From NCBI RefSeq assembly GCF_035083965.1, contig NC_089740.1, forward strand, positions 11,915,552 through 11,979,551: a stretch of DNA of 64,000 nucleotides. The letters run 5' to 3'. The stretch comes from Branchiostoma lanceolatum. Lineage: Eukaryota > Chordata > Leptocardii > Amphioxiformes > Branchiostomatidae. Shown here one piece after another: positions 1 to 10,900 of the stretch. The notes beneath the pieces were generated by a model, which had not been told where the DNA came from, ran no database searches, and saw only the letters and a program-made list of their open reading frames with translations. Both the position numbers and the translations under genes were made by a program. How positions within the stretch are numbered: position 1 is the stretch's first letter; every line of letters begins with the position of its first letter.

Positions 1-267
1 GAAATTAGACCCTGTTATTCCGTCTTGGACTACCCGATACAAATGCTGTGCTTTACTTGTTATTGCTATTGTATTTGTCTTTGTCAGCTATGGTTTGTAT
101 TTTCAGAGGTGATGTTTGATATTAGCTATTTGCTAGAGTGCGTCACCTCTGTGTCCTGTACATTCTTTTCGTGATTAATAAAATAAGAACCTCAACTTTG
201 ATGGATCCTGGGTTAACAAGTATACTTATAAGGAAAATTCTACTAGATTAGTCAGTCAGTATAAAAC

Positions 268-1952
268 CTTGCAGCGGTGGTTATTCCATGTTTGGTTTTC
301 CATTTCCCACATCAGACAGGAGACTGCAGCAGTCTGCAGAGTGAATCCTGATGAGTTGTCATGACGACCAGGAATGGGCGTGGTCTGGGAGCCTCTAGCC
401 CCTGACGTCAGCAGTTGTCGGAACCCCCTGACGTCAGGTGCATCTCTGCCTGATATCACAGCCACATAAGGAAAATATCAATATCTGCCTTTATGATTTC
501 GGTCTTTCATTCTTTTCAAAACCATATCATTGGGGACTTCTTATAAAAGCTGAAATCTAATTGTTGACATTTGAAAACATACTGATGGAAATTTGATTTC
601 TAGAAATGTAGGCATGATGATTTCTATGGTAAAAAATGTTTACCTTTCTCCTTCACGCCAACTATGACCCAGCCATGTTCGTTTTGTACCTCCGGAACGA
701 ATGAAAAGGTGAAGTTGGAGTAAACTAGGCCGAACGGCATTTCAAAGCCGTCATAATCAGTGACGTCAGGAGGTTTGACAGTTGTTGAGTAATCGTATTC
801 TTCTTCAGTCGGGAAGTCGTGAAACCGGACGTACACCTGCAGTTCCGTGTCGACGTCATCGACTGAAAATCGGAACAATGGCACCTGGCCCTGGTCGTCC
901 GTGTACATGGCGTGATACTTCATGTTGGTATCATGGCTGGGAACTTTGGTCAGAGGGAATGATTTAGTTGCATTATCGAGGTTCTGCCTGTATGATGGCG
1001 GCAGGGTCTCGTGATACTGTTTTTCCGTGTCACCCGTGATCCCAAACTGCACGATAGACCTCAGACCAACGGTGATGTTCGGCTGAAGGCTTGGTGCTGC
1101 TGCATTGCTGGACTGACCTCCATGTTCATCCGCATCTTCAGTGATTGTCACCATGACTACCGGTGAGGTTACTTCAGCTTCCTCTTCACTCCACACGAAA
1201 GGATCATCGTCAAACACCACAACCTACGGAAGCCACAGGGTTAAAGATCGTTAAGGCTAATTTTGGAGACCATAGCCGCTATGAAAACTTGCCACATTTG
1301 TTGTGAGAAGCATTTCTGCTACAACTATCGCCTGCAAAATTATTAGCATGATCCATAGCAGGGCTAAATGCAGACAGACTCGTTATACAAATGGGGGTCC
1401 AGTTTTAGGAATATTGTCTAACCTTCATACTGGCATCCTCAGGAAGCCTATCGTCCTTTGTAAACACGATGGAGCAGATATTCTGAGCAATAGGAACGGT
1501 CCCAACATCAGGGATGCCCTTCTTCACGGCCGTGAACACGCCGTCAGACCTGCTGTGTGTACCCTCTCCTTCCAAAAAGGTTTCATCCAACAGGTTGTTT
1601 GCTGCCGCCTCCAGTAGGTCCAGCAGACGCATGGTTTCATCTTTTACCTGTTTTGTAAAACAAAGTCACTCGAGTGTCTCATTTTCAAAGATACTTGAAC
1701 AAAGCTTTCGTTCAAGCAAATGTTCAGCTTCAAAATAAAGGAAATATGCACCTACCCTGGCCTTAAGACGTTCTTGTTCCTTTTTCTTTACTTGCAGTTG
1801 TTCTATCGGTGACTTGTCAACGGAATCAACGTCTATCATGTCTTTCACCTCATCAGTGACGCCGGAGGCAAGGTCAAAAGTCGTCTCCATAGCAACAGTC
1901 TCCCGGCTACTGCTCTGGACTCGTAGTACCGACGATGTCGCATGAGTCACTT
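268..1952 (-). other. Exons 19-22: GAIN-like region and start of the GPS
   Basis: Exons 1756-1952, 1423-1647, 644-1223 and 268-449 give about residues 963-1357. They contain a helical segment ([20 protein letters not shown], like GAIN subdomain A), beta-rich stretches ending in [20 protein letters not shown], and the first half of a [20 protein letters not shown], where the C-x-x-W...W...C spacing matches polycystin GPS motifs. The CxC-HL-T/S half and all membrane spans lie beyond the window. The donor at 267 (GTTTTA) is weak. Confidence 0.72.
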
Positions 1953-4900
1953 CTGCATATTTTGTTTATGACATGCATGTCAGTCACGTGACAAGATAAT
2001 GGTCGAGATAAAGTGACATATCATTACATTTGACTAAACCATTAACTCAAGATCATTCAAGGTTTCTTTAAAAGCAGAACGTTTGAAGAGCCACCCAACT
2101 GTGGAACTCCCTTCCACCCGACACAGGGTCTGCCCCCTCACTGTCTACTTTTAAAACTATGGCATGGAAGTCCCTGGGGGACCCATTCTCTGTCTAGACT
2201 CCCCACTCCTAGTATGAAGCTTCTATGTTCTAGTGTACAATCTGTTGATAGACAGTGAAATTTCTCCCCTTTAGATTCTATAGCGTGTTATCCAAAGAAT
2301 GTACATGTATATTGCTTGTAAGAGTCTGTGTGATTGTATACCTGTATGATTCTATCTTGTTAACTAATGTAACCATCTTATTCTATCATGTATTGTGCAG
2401 CAAGGTTAGCCCCTTACAATAGCTACCGCTAGTCGGGTAACCTTGGCTGTTGTACCGTGTACACAGTCAAATGAATAAATAAATAAATGAACGTTTGAAG
2501 GAAAAAGAACCTTTCAGAAGCCCCCGATGATCCTCCAGTGACCCTTTAAAGTTGTTCACCTTGTCGTCTAGGGTTTGAATAAGGGCGGGAATCTCCTCCT
2601 GTAGTTTAAGACATATTGACATGGGTATAAAAAAACTGTAAAACAAATAGAATTATGACGACAAATAAACAAAGTGGTAGCAAGTAGTTTTGTATGGTGT
2701 CTTCAAGGTGTGTGGAGTTCATTACCTCCGTTAGAAAGGACGTTTGTGTTGAAGATCCCTGGGTGGTCATGAAAGCACGGGGATGTCTAGTTGACGCAGC
2801 TGTACTTGGTGTCAGAGGTGGGGTTGTGGTCATGGTCCACATGTGTTCGGTAGAAATGTCTTCAGTTGTCTCCGAGTCAAGATCTGTCACGAAAAATAAT
2901 CGGGTGGAAAAAAGTCATGACTGGAAAGTTGTCCTTGTGGCAACATCTAACTAGATGCCTTGCGTAGATTTTACACCATTTGTCGATTTTTTGACATTTT
3001 GGTAATTGGTTAAAATTCTTGCACACGTACACGCAACAAAATATTTGATTTCATTGCTTACCTCCAAAGACATACAGCGATGTCGTTTTTATGTTAGCTG
3101 AGCTTGAAGATGACCCATATGAAGTGGATATCTCCGTGTCCCTTGGGAACCAGCTAGTTGATGGAACTGGAGTAGACGCTGTTGTGAGTGATGTAGTTTG
3201 CTCCGTAGTGCGGGCTGTTGTTGTTGATGTTGTTGTTGTAGTTGATGTTGAAATTCCTTGGGGGAAGGCGACGAGGAAAATTAGATAGGACATTGGTTTA
3301 AAAAAACAACCTTGCCAGTTATCATTTCATTTTGGTACCGAAAAAATCACAATCTTGGAAGGCAGTTTATAAGAATTAACACAGATAAACATACGTTGAC
3401 AGTTGTTTCCATCGCCTGTAAACCCCTCCAGACACACACAGTGGTAGGTCCCGGCCGTGTTCACGCAGAAGGCGTTGACGTCACACGCTGCATCTACGGT
3501 ACTGCATTCATCAATGTCTGTAAGGAATCCGATTCTGCTGTTATTCACATACAACTAAACAACGAAAAGATGGCAACTTCTCTAGTTCTAGTAGCCACAT
3601 GAAACCCAACTCTTCCGATACAGAATTTTGCATCGTGACATAATTTTCATTATCAAGTTTCCCTAACTCCGGATCTAGACTTCTCCCAGACGAAGAACAC
3701 ACCTTGGCAGCCGCCCGATCCCATGACGAATCCAGCCCTACAGACACAGTCGAAGTAGCCGTTACCGTTGATGCAGTCAGCGTTGATGCCGCAGATGGTT
3801 GGATTTTCCAAGCACTCGTTAATGTCTAAAACAAAACAATATTCTGTAAAATTCGGTTGACAGAAGTATACCTGATACCCAGTCAAAGAACATTGCCATC
3901 TTTGTACTTTTCTTTCCTACCTTGGCAGGTCAGAGGTGTATCCTTCCATTTCCTGCTCGAATTGCACATTCTTGTGATGATTTCACCGGAAATGACGTGA
4001 TATCCTGGTGCACATGGGTAGGTGCACTTCTCTCCCAGCAGATAGGGGGAGTTGCAGATGGGTCCCGTAGTGTTAGGTTGGATTGGTGGGTCAGAGCAAA
4101 CTTGGGGGCACAAGACACTTAATATGATTAGAAGCGCCATCTAAAACAATGTAAAAAGATCGATCAGGGTGACATAATCTCATTTGTGAACATTCCAAGT
4201 CATAACCACACTGTAGCCCGCTATGTCAAGTGTTCTAAAATTTAATTCAAGGTCTGTCGCTGTATGTTTACTCTAGTGCACCACCTTACAATGTTAAAAC
4301 TAGAGTTAAGTTTTTTTTTTTTTTCTTAATCAGAAAACAAGATACACATGGACATGGACATAGTGGCGCTACACTCAAGTACATAGACTTATTTTACAGC
4401 GCCACAGAAATAACTAAATAAGAATAGACAGAGACAATGACAAACTTAAGGAAGTTTCTGAACAAACGTAACATAAATAAGATAAGATATGACTGAAGAA
4501 AAGTTAAGTATTTGTGCTACATATACTTCAGGTTTGCTGTGTTAGTTTAGTGATTATGGGTTTTTATAAATATGAATTAGTATTGAATTTTTCTTTTGTT
4601 TGAGTTGAATGTGTGATAGTTTTGTGTCGATTTATGAAAAATAGAAAACGCTAGCGACCCCCCAAAAAAACACCCCTCCCAATAAAATGGTATGGTGACC
4701 CTGTGACGTCACAATTCAAGATGGCGGCCACCACACATGCCAACGGATCCAACAAAGGTTTTGCTACGCAAACCTGTTATAACTGTTTGTTATAAAGTAG
4801 ATAAAGTTTGTTCTTGTAACGCATACCTGGATTCATCTGACAGGTGAAATACCAGCGTTTGTTGCATGAATTATCATCCCAGACGTACCCGATCCCAAAC

Positions 4901-7900
4901 GACCTGCAGTAGACATAGACGCAGCGTGGCCATTCGCCTGAGTTGTTCGGTTCAGTTGGAGCCCAGTTGGAATAATCGTCTGACGTCAGAGTTTGGCCGT
5001 CCTCAAATACCCAATGGCCTTCGATGTTGACGTCAGTCAACCCAATCCATCGATTCCATTTTCCCAGCCCGGTGATAAAAGTATCCGTTGCATTGTCCTT
5101 CGGCATGGCTAACAGCCCGCCGTCTTCGGCACACCTCTGTCTTGCCTCGTCATAGGTCTTCTTCTCGGCAAAGTGTTTGTAGCAAACTCCGTTAAACATT
5201 ATGTAGTCTGCTATTGGACACGCTGTGGAGAACGACAGTTTTTGAACTGAAGGTTACGGTGATTCAATCATATGGACCTGGTGCATTATCAATGGACCCG
5301 GTTCATACGTTCAGTATGTTTAATCGTGTATGTGTCCAATGTAGGCCTAGCTGCCTGTTAAAGGAAATCGTAGCTCAACAGATGCCTTACCAGTCTTGCA
5401 GGCGTGTCCACTCCAGTCCAGCGCGAGCCCTTCACTACAGGAACAGCTGTAACTTCCAACAGTGTTGGTACAGGTCTGGTCACAGCCGCCATTCAGAGTG
5501 GAGCACTCGTCAATATCTGCAGTTATCAAAAAGTTTTACTCCAGCGAAAGTTATCATTGTCTCTCCTGGACTAACATAGTTTTCTATCAAGGACAACGAC
5601 AGTGTAACGCCTGTTGATGAAGGTTAGACATCCAGGTAGTAAGATATACGCCAAAAATAGTTACTCATGCAACTCGATAAATTTTCGAAACTTTATCCAG
5701 TTGCTTGAGTAACTATTTTTGGCGTAGTGTAACGCCTGCATGCAATAGATCACTTTCGACATGCTGTCGAGCAACATTTTCCTCTCGAATATTCATTTCA
5801 CACCGTGTACCATTTCTAGTTGTGTTCCTTACGTACCTTGGCAGAAATGATCCGGCAATGTCCATGATCCATTTGCCGTGCATGTTCTAGTTATGACATC
5901 ACCGGAAGTGACGTGATATCCCGGGGAACATGGGTAGGTGCAGTTTTCCCCAAGCTGAAACGGACAGTTGCATACGGGTCCGGTAGTGTTGGCTTGGGTC
6001 GGTGGGTCAAAACACACTCCTGGAAATCCATCTAAATAGAAGCAGAAATGCGGACAAGCGTAAAACGATCAATGAGCGATACGGTGAAACTGGAGCAACA
6101 CAAACAAATCACTCATTTGATAACGGACTACTTTTAACACTGATTAGGCCATGTTGATTCGATTATATGGATGATATCCACACGTGCATCAAAGTTTCAT
6201 ACTGTAAATCGTACAAAGACGATAAAAAAGGAGCAAATATATGCCATGACCATGAATTGCAAACAAATGTGGCAATGAAAGATCATTACTTTATGTAACA
6301 AAAGTACCAACGTAGCACTCTTTTAAATTCTGCCATAATATTTTATCAAAACACTTTAAAACCAGTAAGGCGAATCTGCAGTTTCAGGCTATTTTTGGTC
6401 TGTGAGCTAGCCCATTGTGTTGAGTGTAAAGGCCGACCCGGAAATGGAAGGAGTCCTTTTCATCACCGGCCATATGTGGCGTTGTACGTTCTATAGAAAA
6501 AAAAGGCACGCACGATCACAGGGCAAACATCAACAATCTGTATCAAAGGTGGAACGAAATATATGTATTCGCATGTTTTCCTTTACCTGTTGGTATGAAC
6601 GCCTCTACAATAGTTGGCCCTGCACCAACAGCGCTCTTATCCTCCACAAACCAACACGGAGTCGCTCCCTTCTGAGTGATCATGACCCAGGACTCTCTTT
6701 CTCCTACCATGGGATATCAATATATGTTCAACTGTACGAAAGCATGATTGTAAATATGAGTAAAATAAAACATGTTCAAAGACACAGATGAATTATATAC
6801 ATCGAGTACTTGAAATTATCATGCACTGGAAGCAAAATTCAATTTTCAGATCCACCAGAAAATCATTACCCGCCTTCAACAGATGGACTTAAAACTCCGA
6901 AATATCAATTTCTATATTCCCTGACCCGGAGATTTTCTTTTAAAAGAGGAATCAACAAGAGATACGGTACCTAGTGGAGTTGTTGTTGATCCGTACGGTG
7001 CTAGATTGGGTTCGTTGTTTACTCTGCTTACGCCATTGTCATGAACAGCCATAACTATGATCCGCCCCTTCAACCAAATGCAAGGAGGAATGATGTAACT
7101 AAAATATGATATTTTGCCACGGAAACGGTCAACTGACGTCAGAATAAGACTTAGTCTAATACGTACTTATCTCTGGTGATCGGTTATTCCATATTGTGAA
7201 CGGTACAAATTACAGCACTTGCTGTTACATTTTTACATTTCCAGAAACAACAAACAAAATAAACTTGTCTAATGTGGACAAAAATTAAGTTGTGTGACAA
7301 GATTAAGCTAAGAATTTAACCGACCATATGTCCTTGATATGCGAGTGCGCAATAGATACATCAGTGATTAGACCATATATGCTTAATATCCGAGTGCACA
7401 ATTGATACATTAGACCATATATGCTTAATATCCGAGTGCACAATTGATACATTAGAGCATATATGCTTAATATCCGAGTGCACAATTGATACATTAGACC
7501 ACATATCCTCAATATCCGAGTACGCAATTGATCAATTCTTTACCTGTGCAACTTCTTCCAGAAAGGCTGTCAGGTTCTGTGCTGCTGTGACGCCCCCTCC
7601 ACCCGGTCCCGTCCAGGTGTCAAAAACTGCCTTGTTCACTACATCCCCCGTCCGTTCATTCAAAATGAACGCTTGATATCCACGTGATGTATCTAACATG
7701 TAAGAAATTGACAATATGTATTGTAGATCTTTTGTATCTTATCTAAATATAGGTTCATGTACTAGTACGTTTTTTTTCGTTGCTCACAAAATTGATCATG
7801 ACTTTTGTATTTTTGTGTGACATCCCCATTTAAAGGGCACATTAGGGCCCTAGAGCCATTCCTAGAATAGAGACGTAGAGTGCCATAAGCTATCGATAAT

Positions 7901-10900
7901 ATTGTATCCTCTGCGTACCGATGTACGTGTCCAATTTGAATAAAGCGATGTCATAGAAGCGTTAGGTTTTGCATTCCTTGACATGGACTGGTCCCGTATA
8001 CAGTCGAAAGTTTTTGTGAGTCAAACTTTTTTTGTATGTCGGAAATCACAGTTAAAATCCTGCTTCAGATTCTTTAAAATGTCACCGACAGTGTTTACTG
8101 GAATGGAGCTCTTGTCTACAATGAACGCTTAGATAGCTAGAATGCTATGTTGAACCTGATAAACTGCCCTTCGAACTGAAATTGATCTACTTCAATGCAA
8201 ATTGGTTTATTGATGATCCATCAACCCCTTCTTGAGTTATTCTCATTTAAAGATTGAAACAAAAGTCATGCCGCTAGGGGCCCAAACCTACACGACTTAT
8301 TTTCCCCCTCAATAGCTATTTACCACTAAAAAAAACATGACCATAGCTTGTTCAGAACGCGAGATATCAAAACCGGAAGTTCCGCTGCAGTACCATAGAA
8401 CGCTAGGGGGAGGGGGGCAAAATCTATTCATTTCGAGGTCTTATTAAGACCTACACACCTACCAAGTATGACAAATAAACAATCCGTCCAGCAGGCATTC
8501 TTGAGTTATCGTAGCCTGAGTACCAGCCTCCGTAGTGACCGCTAGCTCAAAAAAAATCGCTTGCAGCGACTTTTTTTGAGCCAGCGGTCACTACGGAGGC
8601 TCGTACTCAGGCTAGAGTTATCGTCCTGTGGACTAAAATTCCTGTGGACACAATCCTGTACAATTCCTAGAATCCTTGCACACTGCACACAATACTATAC
8701 CATTAGGCTCGCCCCCAATGCGTCGCCAGAAACCTGCATACTTACTTTCCTCGATCCTGCTTTCTTGTCCATTCGTGGTGATATGTGTTACACCATTATG
8801 CTTAAAACACGGATCTTCATAAGCAGTAGACCGTGCCCATACGGTAAAACCCTCACGGACTGTGAAAATAAGAGTCACATACGAATCATGAAAAGTCAAA
8901 AAGATAAATCAATCTAATACTACGTTGATGAAGTTTAAACATCCAGGTAATAAGATACGCCAAAAATAGATAGAAATTTTGAAACAGACGTTTCGGACAG
9001 CATCCGCTATCTTTCGACAGTAACTAAGGCAAGGACGGGAGAAGCAGGTTTTATACCAAAACTCTGAATAGATATGTTAATGAGGTTAAGACAATTTAAT
9101 GCTAATTCATGCCTGAAGGTTTATTCGAAGTGCCAAATGATAACGTACATTACTTTAACAGACACTCACTCACTCACTCACTCACTCAATCACTCACTCA
9201 CTCACTCACTCACTCGCACTCACTCACTCACTCACTCACTCGCTCACTCACTCACTCACTCACTCACTCACTCACTCACTCACTCACTCATGACCCATGC
9301 CATCAGTGCTCGTAGGGGCGTCAGCGAACATAATATATGCATTTGAAAAGGGGGTACATTTTAAAAGGTATAAATGTGTGAAAAGAATGTTTGAAACAGA
9401 CTACTTACCAGTACAGTTATGTCCGTCGTCGTCCAGAACTAGCCCTTCAGTACAGGAACAGTTGTAACTGCCTACGGTGTTAGTGCAGTTGTGGCTACAG
9501 TTGCCGTTCAGAGTGGAGCACTCATCAATATCTACAGACAATAGAAAATAGGAACTGAAGAATGTTGGAGGAAAGTTTCTATTTCTTTCTGATTTTCTGA
9601 TACATCCAAAATTTATCATAACATTTACTGCTTGCTACAAACTTTACAGTTTTGTTTGGCGAGTTGTAATAAAAGAAACATCAGACTGTTGTTGTAAAGC
9701 ATGATGTACTAAACTATATGGAATTATGTTATTGTCTTTAGTCTGTACCTTGGCAGAAATGATCCGTCTCCGTCCATTGCCCATCTGCGGTGCATGTTCT
9801 GACTATGACGTCACCGGAAATGACGTGATATCCCGGGGAACACGGGTAGGTGCAGTTCTCCCCCAATAGATAAGGACAGTGACACACGGGCCCGGTAGTG
9901 TTGGCTTGGGTCGGTGGGTCAGAACACACTCCCGGAAATCCATCTGAATAGAAGCCGAAGAGTCAGAGTAGCAACAACAGCAGATTTCTATAGATTATTA
10001 GTTGACATAATAGATGCTTAATCCAGTCTTCAAAATCAATTGGAAGTCACTAATAGATATATTAAGAAAAGAGAAGAACACTCGCCATGTGCACAGTTGA
10101 ACCTGAAGTCTGCGGGAGCATGCATGCTCTTGTAACCTGCTTGTATAATTGTGCCAGTGAATTGTTGAGGATCAGTCCAGCTCATAAAGGGTTCGACATC
10201 TCCACCTCTGCCCACACCAATACTTCCTCCTCTTGACCAGCAAATCCAGAACCTCCTGAACTCTTCAGCGGACGTGATACCTGCACATGTTACAAAACGA
10301 GAATTAGCGAGAAAGTCTGTCACACAATCACGCAAATGGAGTTGGGAATATTGCGGGTTTTTTTAGTTGATATTGCAGCGTTCCGTTTCTCACCTGGTGT
10401 ATTTTGACCTGCGAAGGATGTGATGTCGTTGGGCCCGACTGTCGCAATGTCTGACCATCCCGACCGAATACCGACGCGATACCCGAAACTGGTTGGTGTG
10501 TCCAGCCGGATCGTGCAGATTCCAGTGGTGTTGATCTTGACCTCGAAGATGAAAGGTGAGGTGATGTCCATGTGAAGATCCCACGACAGGTGATATATAT
10601 CAAAACCGTCTCGGTGCTTCGTGATAGGACAGGATGCTGAGTTGGAAGAACAAAAACAGCATTTCTGACATATGTTCCTTTATAGGTATCAAAATCATGT
10701 CTTGATCCCATGAGGACTTGAAGGAAGCAGATGTATGTCGAAGAAGCCGAGAAGAAAAGACTTAGAAAAAAGTGATTATTCTGTGGAAAAAAGTATAACT
10801 GTCATTTCCCTCGATCTCCTGACAAGAGGAAAATGTCATACCTCATTAGAAATCAATCTGTGTTGTAGCTGCCCTTTTCTCATTTTCCGTCGTGGGCAGT

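Larger units (their letters stand above)
6587..8859 (-). other. Exons 6-9: ILEI/FAM3-type domain
   Basis: Four exons (8746-8859, 7544-7692, 6971-7067, 6587-6703) encode about residues 276-434. In order they give an edge strand with [13 protein letters not shown], then [17 protein letters not shown] and VFDTWTG with NLTAFLEEV, then [16 protein letters not shown], then [19 protein letters not shown]. The order (Gly-Tyr strand, FDTW, a helix with FL, an I-V-A-V-D strand, SWV) is that of the ILEI domain of FAM3 cytokine-like proteins and of some glycan-processing proteins. The acceptor of the last exon is ambiguous by 3 bases (6703 or 6700). The assignment is by pattern; a profile search was not run. 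Confidence 0.72.

Noticed and set aside
3051-3293. Stand-alone Thr-rich secreted peptide
   Set aside because: It is the stalk exon of the polycystin-1-like gene: clean phase 1-1 splice sites on both sides.
9074-9346. Thr-His-Ser-Leu-rich frames
   Set aside because: Pure product of the (CACT)n microsatellite.
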